A DNA stretch of 64,000 bases, taken from the NCBI GenBank assembly GCA_030430075.1, contig JAUIGN010000008.1, forward strand, positions 62,001 through 126,000, written 5' to 3'. Source of the stretch: a bacterium (GTDB lineage Bacteria > Planctomycetota > Planctomycetia > Pirellulales > Pirellulaceae). The notes under the pieces are model-generated. The model was not told the origin of the DNA and made no database searches. It was given only the letters and a program-made list of their open reading frames with translations. Position 1 is the stretch's first letter. Every line of letters begins with the position of its first letter. This document shows, in pieces, positions 45,049-53,752 of the stretch. The position numbers and the translations under genes were made by a program.

Positions 45049-48000
45049 TCATCCCAACAGGCGCCACGTGCCGTGTGGTTCGTAGACCAAGTCCAACAGG
45101 ACCTCGTCCACCAGGCGGTGCCAATCGCTCAAGGCAGGGTGGTTCGCGTCGAGCTCGATCAACGGCCACCGTTTGGGTGTCGAGATTCCTCGTGGCCGTT
45201 CCTCCGGCCGCATCCGTTCGGCCACGGCCGGCAGGCGGGGCCGGATGGTGAGGTCGCGGGAAGCGGGGCTACGGTCCGCCAACCGCGTTTCCTGGCCAAC
45301 CCAAGAACGCTTCACGTCAACCGGGAGGGCCGATGTTGAACCGGTGAGCGTCCACACGATCGCTTCTCCTTCCCCACCGATCAATTCGTGATTCAGTCGG
45401 TTGATCACAAACAACGCATCGTGGGGTGTAAGGAACAGGTCGCCATTGGGATCGATGTATGGTGGGACGGCGATTGTCGGGTCCGGCGGCCACGGCAGGG
45501 CACGCGTCCCGTTCTTGTTGATGTCGTTGATGAGGATCAGCGCATCGATGGGCGTTTCGAATCCGTCATTGTTGACATCGTACGGATTGAGCGGGTTTTG
45601 GTACGGGTTGGCGACAACGGTCAGGGACGACTGGCCGAATTGAATCAGGCCGTCCGGCACATCTTCATCCAACCCGAACATGGTTACTCGGCCCCCGGCC
45701 ACGCCTTCGGCCGGGTTACTCGCCAACACCATTTCTCCCGCCTCGACAGCCGTCATGCGAACGCGAAACAAGAGATATTCGCCGCCACCGATGGGTTGCT
45801 CCCCGGCGACTGCGCCGATCTCATCAAGGAGCCCATCCAGGTCACCTCCCGGGGCCTGTGCATTGGGATAGGCCGTTCCGAACTCGACCTCACCGGCAAC
45901 CTCCAGGCGCGTGTCGTAGACTACGTCCAGGAAGGCACTCATCACACCCGCCGGATTCTGGCGGAGGTCGGTGACGTGCACTTCGAGATAAAACGGGGTT
46001 CCGACGTTTGCAATGGACAAGGGCGCGCCCGTGAGGCTGGTGAGGGCGAGCCGCACGTCAACCAGTTCTGCCGGTTCGGCATCCGCATGGCTGCCGAGCT
46101 CGACATGGGCTTGGTCACCGCCCACAACCCACACGCGAGTTGACTCTTGGTCGGTGCTGGTCTGCCATCCGCTGGGGAGAACTTCCCGCACCATGTAGGT
46201 CTCCAATGCGGGCAGTTCAGAAAAATGGACGAAGCCGCCGGCGTCGGTGATCAGGGCAGTTTCCGACGCGTTCAGCAGGCCATCCTGATTCTGATCGAGG
46301 TAAACCGTTCTCCCGGCAAGGGGCCCTTCGTCCAGGTCGCGAATGCCGTCCTGGTTGTCATCTTGAAAGGCGATAACAGTGAGGCCGGCGGGCGCCAGGT
46401 ACGCCTGGGCTCCTGCGTGCAAGAGCCGGTTGTCGTAGGTCGCCTGGTGAAGCGGATTCGCCTGTGCCAGCCTGGCTGCGGCCAGGCCCAACGCCACAAA
46501 CCCGCTATTGAGTGTGCCCTTGAGTGAATTCACGTGGATGTCGAGATGGTCGCCCAACTGCTGCGGCACGAACGACTCGACGTGATTCAAGGGGCTCAGT
46601 TGCTGCTGGCTGATCAGGTAGTCCCACATCAGTTCCGCTTCCAGCGGCGCGAAATCGTAAGCCAGGGCGGCGTAGTGCGGATAGACGACGGCACCGTTCT
46701 GCTGCGCCGTGCCGTCGCCGATTTCGGTGTGGCCGCCCAGGCCGGTCACCAGGTACGGATTGGCGACGGCCGCGCCGGCCGGCACGTCGATCCATTCAGG
46801 ACGAGGCGCTTCGCCTGCCGATGCGCCGTGCCCGGGCACCGCCTGCGAGTCAAACCAATGCAACTGCCGGTTCACTGCCTCTTCCTGGAACGCCGCGACG
46901 TCGACGCCAAACCGGTCGACACCCAGCACGGGGAGCCAGGGAGCAACCAGAAACTCAATGAAACCGGCACCGTCGTACGTCCGCGGCGAGGTGGCCACAT
47001 CGGCCGGGTGGGGTGGATCGAGCAGCATTCCGGTGACGCCCGAATAGGCGATTTCGATCAATGTCTCTTCGCCGCCGTAAAAATCCCAGTACGATGGAAG
47101 CACGCTGCCGTCCCCACTGACGCCGTGGCTGATCCAATCCCGATCGGGCGCCTTGAGCCGCTCGAAGTCGATCGCCCGCAGCGCCTCTTCGTAGAGGGAC
47201 GTGTCCAGGCCCAGGGCGGTTCCGGCAACGACTAACGACACGACCCCGAGCAGCGTATCGATACTGGAATACTCGACGCCGCCCGGCAGCAGACGGGCCG
47301 GCCCTTCGATGCGGAGGGCATCCGCGACGACGGCCCCATTCGCGTCGTTGGAAACCGAGACTTCCCCGTTCTCCTTTCCAAACGGAAATGCCCCCAGTGA
47401 GATCCACTCCTCTTCCCGGTCTTTCTGATCCACCAGAATCGTCTCGATGCCTCCGGCATGCCGGACGGTGAAGGGCGCATTCGTGGCGTGGCTCTCGTGC
47501 GGGACGTTCCGCATGAACAGCTCGTAGTCGCCGGCCCGCCCGGTCGGAAAACGCCAGGTGACGGTATGCGTCCCGTCACCCGGCTCGGTTGTCTTATACG
47601 AATCTCCCCAGAACCCTTCGTACAGCCGGCTATCGTTCCACAGGCCAACGACCTGTTGATCCGTGCCGCCCGATTCCGTATCGAAGATGGCGTTGCGGTG
47701 GACGAAATGCGGGGCCAGTCCCAGCACGCTGTCACCGGCCAGGATATCGAGCATCGCAATGCCTGAGCCGTTGACGATGGCCATGGCATCTTGCCGTTCG
47801 ATGATGCCCAGTTCGCTGAGCAGCGGCGCCAACAGCACGGGCATGGCCAGGACGTTGGTCCCGTCAAAATCGCCGCTGGGGAAGGCATGGCGATCGCGCG
47901 TCCACTGGCCGTCGAAGTTGCCGAGGACGAACGAGGAGTGCCACAGCAGTTGCTCCCAGTCCGGCTCCAGCCTCGGCCCGACCAGCTCGAAGCGGACATT

Positions 48001-50448
48001 CGAAACCTCCGCCATGGTGTTGGCGTCGTCCAGGAAGAGGACCAGTTCGAGTGCCGTCGGGGCCGGATCGGGAAGCGGAAATCGCAAGGTCGAACCGTTG
48101 GGCTCCAGCGGTTCGCCCGATTCCCAGACGACTTCCCCGTCGACATCTTTGAGCTCCGCCTTTAACCGCCCCGTGCCGCGGGCGTCGACCAGGATCGCTC
48201 GGGCGGCGTATTGATATTCTGCTTTGATCTGGGGCGCCAGAACGGCTTGCAGATCGAGCGGCGTTCGTTCGGCAACGGTGTGATTCAGGGAGAACCACAT
48301 TCCCGAATGCCCGCCGGTCGGACCCACCGAAAAATTGACTCGGCCCGGTTCGACCGTCGTCATGCCGCTTTTTAATTCGAATTGGCCGCGATTTGTCCGC
48401 CAGCGCGTGTAAGGCGCAAAGTCCTGCTGCTCTCCTTGTAGCGGAATCGTGCGGAAATCATCCAGCACAGCGGGGATCACCGTCGTCCCGGTTTGTCCCA
48501 CATCGTCCACGACGATGTTCACATCGACCGGCGGGAGACCGGTCGCCGTCAAGCGGAGTGTTGCCAGATCATCCGCCGCGTCGGCGTCTGCCGCCGCGCC
48601 CACCGCAACGTACTGCCATTGATGCCAATTCTCTTGTGTGAAGATCAGGTTGGCATGCTTGACGACCTGGACTTCGCTGTTGTCGCCCACCACGCCGGCC
48701 GCGATCTCAAGCGGCGTATCTCCGGGATCGGCGGCGGCACGTACTTGAATGATCCCGCTGCGCCCTTCCCCAATCCGCAGTCCGGTTTGCCGTACCAGAA
48801 TGCCTTGTGAACCGTCCTTGTCACGCACGTCGATCCGCACGTCCAAGGGTGCCATGCCCGGCGCGGAAATACGAAACGTTGCCATCGCATTCGGCCCATA
48901 AGCGTCGCTTGCCGCATCGAAGTTGCGTGTCCGCATGGCACGATAGTTGGTGTCGTCCAGCACGAATGCGCTGTCTGCTGCCGCGACCGAAACTCCCTCC
49001 GGCCCGGCGACCCGCGTGATCGTCACGTCAAGCGGCCGACCGGGCCGTCCCGTTGTCCCGACTTCCAGAACGGGCCGCTCGCCGGCTCCTTCAAACACGA
49101 CCGGGCGCGAATCCTGGATGCGAAAGGCCAGGTCTTGCTCGAGCTCGTAGAGCGCGACCGATTGTGGCGCCGTCAACGAATCGCTCTGCAAGACCAACGT
49201 GCCCACGCCCGACTGCCCATCAGTATCTGCCCGTGCGCCCACCACAATCGGTTGCGGCGTGAGATAGTTCTGCGGTGTGAACTGTAGCGGGCCGGGGGTG
49301 ACCAGGTACAAGTCCGGGTCGGCGTGCTCCAGGCCAATGGATAGGTCGATGTTGGTGTCCGGTTGACGCGACAGGGAAACGTGCACGGTGGCCGTGTCGC
49401 CTTCGAGCACCTCCAGGGCATCCGTGTCGGCGATCGCCAGCAGCGGTGCGGCCTGGACCATCAGCGCGTTTTCATCCAGGGCCGCGTAGAGCGAACCGGA
49501 GTCGAAGGCAATCTGGTTCGCCGAGCCCAGGTTGGCGAACAGTTCCGGTGCCGGCAGGTCGGCCAGTGCGAGTGCCGTTGCCGGCCAATAGTGGAGATCG
49601 CCGTTGTCCGCCAGCGCCCATAGTCCGTCGCGGTCACCCAGGGTGCCAACCTGCAGATCGCGCAAGGCAAGCCCCAGGTCGGCAACTTCGACGCCCCCTG
49701 TGTCGCCGGCCGGCGCGTCGAAGCGCACAATCTGGCCACTGGCTCCCGCCGCGAACAGCGTGTCGCCGTAAAATGCCACGCCGTTGACGTTCCCTGCCAG
49801 GAGCTCCGTCTCTGTATCGGCCGTCGTGTCGATCCTCTGCAGGCCGCGGTTGGTGGCCAGGAACACGAGATCGGCACGGGACCCGATCGCGACGCCCGAA
49901 AACGTGTAGGCGCTGCCACCCTGCATCGACTCGTAGGTGGTTACCAGCCGAGCGGCGTCGAGTCCTTCGTTAACAGCGAAGAGGCTATCCCGCCCGCTGT
50001 CGGTCTCGTAGAGCACCAGGATCTCGTCTTGGTGTCTGCCCAGTCCGGCAATCCCGGGTGGACCCGGCGAGGCGAAACCGACGTCATGGTTGGCCAGGGT
50101 CTTGATCTGGCCGCTGTCAATTTGTCCCTGGAGTGAAAACGGCGCCTCCGCCTCGAATGCCTCGAGCACTTCCTCGTAGCCGTCGGTGGTGTAGAAGCGG
50201 CCGTTGAACGCCACGGCGCCGATCTGGTCGTCGCCGCCTGGGGTATTGATATCCCAGACGAAATGGCCCGCCAGGTCGCGAATCGGAGTGCCGGCCAGCA
50301 GCCGCCGCGACTCGAGTTGTTCAAAACCTCTGCCCATCCGTCGCCGTAAGGCCTTCCTGCCGGCAACGGGCCGGCCGTCCGGTCCGTGCCGGAGACGCTG
50401 CTTCAGTGCGGTACCACGTGACGGACGGCCGAGCGACTTGCTGTTCAT
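45049..50448 (-). CDS. Giant LEPR-XLL protein: propeller, Calx-beta-like, glycoamylase-like, SdrD-B, cohesin-like, dockerin-like
   Basis: The start is ATG 50448 with AAGGAG seven bases upstream, giving 1799 residues. The LEPR-XLL motif is LESRRLLAG (45-53). A propeller-like region (about 55-330) is followed by Calx-beta-like domains. A central region (about 760-1380) has a helical-barrel pattern (SGDGSVLPSYWDFYGGEET, GLGGHTEIGDG, GFVALGLAAARLAQ) like glycoamylase/GH144-type (alpha/alpha)6 barrels. It continues with an SdrD-B-like domain (VIAFQDDNQDGIRDLDEG), a cohesin-like module (VMSAFLDVVYD ... GLLDEIGAV) and two dockerin-like loops (DVNNDGFETP, DPNGDLFLTP). It is probably surface-located and glucan-related. 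The barrel assignment is tentative. Confidence 0.85.
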   Translation of the reverse strand: MNSKSLGRPSRGTALKQRLRHGPDGRPVAGRKALRRRMGRGFEQLESRRLLAGTPIRDLAGHFVWDINTPGGDDQIGAVAFNGRFYTTDGYEEVLEAFEAEAPFSLQGQIDSGQIKTLANHDVGFASPGPPGIAGLGRHQDEILVLYETDSGRDSLFAVNEGLDAARLVTTYESMQGGSAYTFSGVAIGSRADLVFLATNRGLQRIDTTADTETELLAGNVNGVAFYGDTLFAAGASGQIVRFDAPAGDTGGVEVADLGLALRDLQVGTLGDRDGLWALADNGDLHYWPATALALADLPAPELFANLGSANQIAFDSGSLYAALDENALMVQAAPLLAIADTDALEVLEGDTATVHVSLSRQPDTNIDLSIGLEHADPDLYLVTPGPLQFTPQNYLTPQPIVVGARADTDGQSGVGTLVLQSDSLTAPQSVALYELEQDLAFRIQDSRPVVFEGAGERPVLEVGTTGRPGRPLDVTITRVAGPEGVSVAAADSAFVLDDTNYRAMRTRNFDAASDAYGPNAMATFRISAPGMAPLDVRIDVRDKDGSQGILVRQTGLRIGEGRSGIIQVRAAADPGDTPLEIAAGVVGDNSEVQVVKHANLIFTQENWHQWQYVAVGAAADADAADDLATLRLTATGLPPVDVNIVVDDVGQTGTTVIPAVLDDFRTIPLQGEQQDFAPYTRWRTNRGQFELKSGMTTVEPGRVNFSVGPTGGHSGMWFSLNHTVAERTPLDLQAVLAPQIKAEYQYAARAILVDARGTGRLKAELKDVDGEVVWESGEPLEPNGSTLRFPLPDPAPTALELVLFLDDANTMAEVSNVRFELVGPRLEPDWEQLLWHSSFVLGNFDGQWTRDRHAFPSGDFDGTNVLAMPVLLAPLLSELGIIERQDAMAIVNGSGIAMLDILAGDSVLGLAPHFVHRNAIFDTESGGTDQQVVGLWNDSRLYEGFWGDSYKTTEPGDGTHTVTWRFPTGRAGDYELFMRNVPHESHATNAPFTVRHAGGIETILVDQKDREEEWISLGAFPFGKENGEVSVSNDANGAVVADALRIEGPARLLPGGVEYSSIDTLLGVVSLVVAGTALGLDTSLYEEALRAIDFERLKAPDRDWISHGVSGDGSVLPSYWDFYGGEETLIEIAYSGVTGMLLDPPHPADVATSPRTYDGAGFIEFLVAPWLPVLGVDRFGVDVAAFQEEAVNRQLHWFDSQAVPGHGASAGEAPRPEWIDVPAGAAVANPYLVTGLGGHTEIGDGTAQQNGAVVYPHYAALAYDFAPLEAELMWDYLISQQQLSPLNHVESFVPQQLGDHLDIHVNSLKGTLNSGFVALGLAAARLAQANPLHQATYDNRLLHAGAQAYLAPAGLTVIAFQDDNQDGIRDLDEGPLAGRTVYLDQNQDGLLNASETALITDAGGFVHFSELPALETYMVREVLPSGWQTSTDQESTRVWVVGGDQAHVELGSHADAEPAELVDVRLALTSLTGAPLSIANVGTPFYLEVHVTDLRQNPAGVMSAFLDVVYDTRLEVAGEVEFGTAYPNAQAPGGDLDGLLDEIGAVAGEQPIGGGEYLLFRVRMTAVEAGEMVLASNPAEGVAGGRVTMFGLDEDVPDGLIQFGQSSLTVVANPYQNPLNPYDVNNDGFETPIDALILINDINKNGTRALPWPPDPTIAVPPYIDPNGDLFLTPHDALFVINRLNHELIGGEGEAIVWTLTGSTSALPVDVKRSWVGQETRLADRSPASRDLTIRPRLPAVAERMRPEERPRGISTPKRWPLIELDANHPALSDWHRLVDEVLLDLVYEPHGTWRLLG

Positions 50449-50551
50449 GGTTGCACTCCTTGGGAAGCCAGGCATTCAACACCAGAGACGGTTGACCCAG
50501 CTTACCGGTACTGCAAACGGCCCGTTCGGGATCCCCGAACGCTGGCAGGAT
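50449..50551 (-). promoter_or_regulatory. Conserved hairpin leader upstream of a LEPR-XLL gene, copy 1
   Basis: CGTTCGGG-ATC-CCCGAACG (50523-50541) is a perfect 8-bp hairpin, 11 bp after the stop of the upstream gene. The 60 bp before the ATG align, with one indel, with the matching leader at 57044-57104, sharing TAAG, ACCG, TTCCC and GGAGT blocks. Confidence 0.6.
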
Positions 50552-52855
50552 TTATCGATCGACCACCGGTGGGGTGGCTTCGAGGGAATATTCGACACGG
50601 AGATGCCGGCGGGCGGGCGCGCCGTTTCTGAGCACGAGTGGAGTGACCGCGAAATTGCCCTGATCGAAGCGGTTGAATTCAGGCGAAGCGTTCCACTGGG
50701 CGCCAAACGAGAGTAGGGCGCGATCCTTCGACTGGAGCCGCAGCCTGAGGTTCGGCGTGCGGGCGCTCTCCGGGCCATCGCCGGCCGCCCGGTTGACATT
50801 GCCCCGCATGAGAACCTCCAAGGTCTCGAAGCGGTCTTGCGGATAGGTGGCCGGCTGAGCGAGCGAAGGGTGAAAGCTGCGATCGTAGCTGGCTCCGGCC
50901 CCGTTGGACCAGTAAACGCCTCGCGTGTCGCCGGTGTCCCCGGTCGTTCCGTTGTCCAGAAGCACCTTTCGCAAGTGGTTGCTGTTGACGCGCAGCAGCG
51001 TGACGTCACCCGGCAGGTCGGGCAGCAGGTCGTTGAGGCGGACATCACATTCTGCCGTGACGATCATCCGCTGGTCGTTCGCACGATAGCCAATCGTCAA
51101 TGCCAGTTTCCATTGACCGCCGTCATGGTCGCCTGCGGAAACGCGGCCGGACGCCAGCAGGGAAATACCATCTTCATTTGCCGAAACATCCAGCGATTCC
51201 AGGCCGACCGAATCTGCATCGCGGACGCCGATGAACGGAGCCAGGAAGAGGGTTGGTCCCCAGCGATGGTCGGCCGGCCCGTCCAGACGGGGCCGCAGGG
51301 CCAGGCTGCCTGCCGGCGTTTCCAGCAAGGTCGCGAAATGCAACCGCTCGTCACCAAGGTGGACGAATAGGCGATGCTCCTGGTTCTCCGTTTGCGGGTC
51401 GACCTCCCGGGTGACCAGGTAGTCGCCGCTGGGGACCGTGACCGGTGGCATCGGGATCTGCCAATGCCGCAGCAAATCCGCGACGACCGGTTTGGCCTGC
51501 GGTTGCGGTTCGTTGGTAAACATCCCCACGAATTCACCGGCCGGGTCGCGCTCGTCGGGACGCACGCCCGCGCGGCGGCCGACGAAGGGGCGGTCGAAGC
51601 CGAAGGCAAATGAAGGGAAGACGTGCCGCGGATAGCTCATGTCGCGGAGCAATCGCAAGAAATACTCGCGCTGTGATTCCGGCGTGAACCCGGAACTGGC
51701 GGGGCCCGAGGGGAACGAGAGCATCTTCAACAGGACCGGCTTGTCACTGGGCAATTCAGCGGCCCGAAAACAGTCCTCGCGGGTGCGGCGGAGGGCTTCG
51801 GACGGGTTGGCGTGTACTCGCCAGGCGCCGCCGACATCGGGGAAATACCAGTCTCCGATCTCCCGCAATACGCGGCCACGTTCGCCGACGTAGTTGACCA
51901 TGGGCGCCGTGTGCGTGACCGGCAGGCTGGTCTCCTCCCGCAGTTCCGCCATCCACTGGGCCACCACCTCGTAGTCCATGGATTCGCCCCGCACATGGCC
52001 GACACAAAAGGCGTCCACGACATTCGCCGCCGCTGCCGCGCGCGCCTTTTCGAATTCGTCCACCGGCTTGACGTCGGCGTGATCCGGAATCCACAAACCC
52101 ATGATCACGCGCAGCCCGAGCTCATTGGCAATGTAGGGGATTTCGCCCAGCGTCCCGCTGTTGCCAAACGTGATGATCCCGGTGAAGCCGCCCTGTTCCT
52201 TGAGGATCGTGAGGTCTCTCCGGATGCTGGCTTCCGTGGGAAACTGTCCCGCGTGTGGATCAAAGTCGCGCGGGTCGTAGGCGATCCACAGTTGCTCGCT
52301 GAACAGATCGACCAGGCTTTCGCGTTGCTCGGAAATGGACGCATGCACCTGGTACAGGACAACGCCGGAGACCGTCATCAGCGGGACGGCAATGAATGCG
52401 ACCAGCAGGGGCGTCAGCAGATGGTGGCCGTTGCGCCGAAAGAACCCGGCTGCCAGCCAGAGCAGCAGGAGCGTGACGACGACGAAGATACAGAAGAATA
52501 GTTGTTTGTCCCACAGCCGGTCAACCACGGAGAGCGTGTTGCTTGGCAGCCGGCTGGAGAAGTATTGGAAGACCAGGGGCAGCAGCAGGCCGATTGCCAA
52601 CCCCAGCCAAGGTTGGGTCCGGTGCGGCCGTCGCGGTCGTTTGCCGTCTGCCGGCTCGGAAGGCAGGCCCGCGGGACCACCCTGGCTTGCCGGATGTTCC
52701 CTGGCCGAGCTGGAAGCGGTGGAAGCGGCGGAAGCGGCGGTCGAGCCCGTGGCGGAGGCCGCAGGCTTCATGAGCACTTCCATCGCCCGCGCGATCTGAG
52801 TCGGCGAATGTTGCTGGGATTGTTTGAGGACCTGCCTGGCTTCTTCAGGAGTCAT
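50552..52855 (-). CDS. Membrane protein with GH17-like barrel
   Basis: 767 residues from ATG 52855, with GGAGG ten bases upstream; it overlaps the previous gene by 11 bp. A cytoplasmic Ala/Ser-rich N-terminus is followed by three transmembrane helices (about 82-100, 119-140, 147-170). The soluble part opens like bacterial GH17-type membrane glucanases (LWIAYDPRDFDPHAGQ, LKEQGGFTGIITFGNSG, LGLRVIMGLWI), then VVDAFCVGHVRGES where GH17 enzymes have the VGNE acid/base block. A C-terminal ~270-residue beta-rich region follows (about 500-767). It may process or transfer a beta-glucan. The catalytic residues are not those of typical GH17, so activity is uncertain. Confidence 0.6.
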   Translation of the reverse strand: MTPEEARQVLKQSQQHSPTQIARAMEVLMKPAASATGSTAASAASTASSSAREHPASQGGPAGLPSEPADGKRPRRPHRTQPWLGLAIGLLLPLVFQYFSSRLPSNTLSVVDRLWDKQLFFCIFVVVTLLLLWLAAGFFRRNGHHLLTPLLVAFIAVPLMTVSGVVLYQVHASISEQRESLVDLFSEQLWIAYDPRDFDPHAGQFPTEASIRRDLTILKEQGGFTGIITFGNSGTLGEIPYIANELGLRVIMGLWIPDHADVKPVDEFEKARAAAAANVVDAFCVGHVRGESMDYEVVAQWMAELREETSLPVTHTAPMVNYVGERGRVLREIGDWYFPDVGGAWRVHANPSEALRRTREDCFRAAELPSDKPVLLKMLSFPSGPASSGFTPESQREYFLRLLRDMSYPRHVFPSFAFGFDRPFVGRRAGVRPDERDPAGEFVGMFTNEPQPQAKPVVADLLRHWQIPMPPVTVPSGDYLVTREVDPQTENQEHRLFVHLGDERLHFATLLETPAGSLALRPRLDGPADHRWGPTLFLAPFIGVRDADSVGLESLDVSANEDGISLLASGRVSAGDHDGGQWKLALTIGYRANDQRMIVTAECDVRLNDLLPDLPGDVTLLRVNSNHLRKVLLDNGTTGDTGDTRGVYWSNGAGASYDRSFHPSLAQPATYPQDRFETLEVLMRGNVNRAAGDGPESARTPNLRLRLQSKDRALLSFGAQWNASPEFNRFDQGNFAVTPLVLRNGAPARRHLRVEYSLEATPPVVDR

Positions 52856-53489
52856 CGGCAGGCGCCTCCAGATTCTCCTCCCAGTCCGTCAACATTTGCG
52901 AATGGATCGTCAGGAACGGAGGGCCCCAAGCCAGCAATTCCGCATCGAAGCTGGGAGGGAACGGCAGGTCCGCGTGACTCGCCAGTCGCCCGCAGAAGTC
53001 GTGCCGATGCGCCGGGTCGGACTGGTGTTTTCCAAACAGCAACTCCGGTGCGCTCATCGCCATCCGAACCAGGCGATACGTCTGGAGCGTCAACAGGGGC
53101 GGATGTTCGCCTGCCCGCTGGCGGAGCAACCGGACGGCATCCATCGTCGGTTTTTCGATCAGCTCGAGCGAATACGTAAACGAATAACGGAGCATAAGGC
53201 ATTGAAAACGAAGCAAGTTCATGGTGCCGGATCGAAGCGCGTCGGCCAGTGTCGCCTTGCCCGGGATGCCCACCTCGTCACACGTGTTCTGCATCGAGAG
53301 TTCGGGGATCTGTTCGAGCAGCCTGATATTGGCCTGGCCAAGTTCGATTCGCGTGGAGTCCCAGAATTCCCGGTGAATCCGCTTGCGATGCTGTTCGTAA
53401 ACTTCCAGGAGATTGCCGCATCGCTCGCCAAATGCCGTCTCTCGAGGCACGTCGTCCGGGTGGGCGACCGCATGCTCGACACCATCCAC
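52845..53489 (-). CDS. Uncharacterised helical protein
   Basis: The start chosen is GTG 53489 because GGAG lies seven bases upstream on the minus strand and sequence before it is repetitive. It has 214 residues. No domain was recognised. Blocks include ETAFGERCGNLLEVYEQH, STRIELGQANIRLLEQIPEL and QTYRLVRMAMSAPELLFGKH, mostly helical without signal peptide or membrane segment. The 3' end overlaps the GH17-like membrane gene by 11 bp, so the two are co-translated and probably work together. Confidence 0.65.
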   Translation of the reverse strand: MDGVEHAVAHPDDVPRETAFGERCGNLLEVYEQHRKRIHREFWDSTRIELGQANIRLLEQIPELSMQNTCDEVGIPGKATLADALRSGTMNLLRFQCLMLRYSFTYSLELIEKPTMDAVRLLRQRAGEHPPLLTLQTYRLVRMAMSAPELLFGKHQSDPAHRHDFCGRLASHADLPFPPSFDAELLAWGPPFLTIHSQMLTDWEENLEAPADDS

Positions 53490-53752
53490 CGTCTCACTCC
53501 TCGCACGTTTTGCATGACCCCGCCTGCGAACCGGCCATCGACCGACGGGCCATCGACCGACGGGCCCGATGGCGGGTCCCCGTCGGGCAGCGAGCCCGCC
53601 GTCCAGGTACCGGTAATTGCTACCATCTGTGCAAAACATAACGTACACGAGTTCACGCGGTGTTCATAGTCGGCTGCCGGCGCCCACCGGCATGTTCGAG
53701 ACATGCTGGCGCTGAACCGGCGCGCACCGTTCGTGCCAGGTGGCAGGCCTCG
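53490..53752 (-). other. Intergenic region with 15-bp duplication
   Basis: GGCCATCGACCGACG occurs twice in tandem (about 53531-53560), with a partial third copy, between two minus-strand genes. No gene or clear promoter was seen. Confidence 0.5.
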
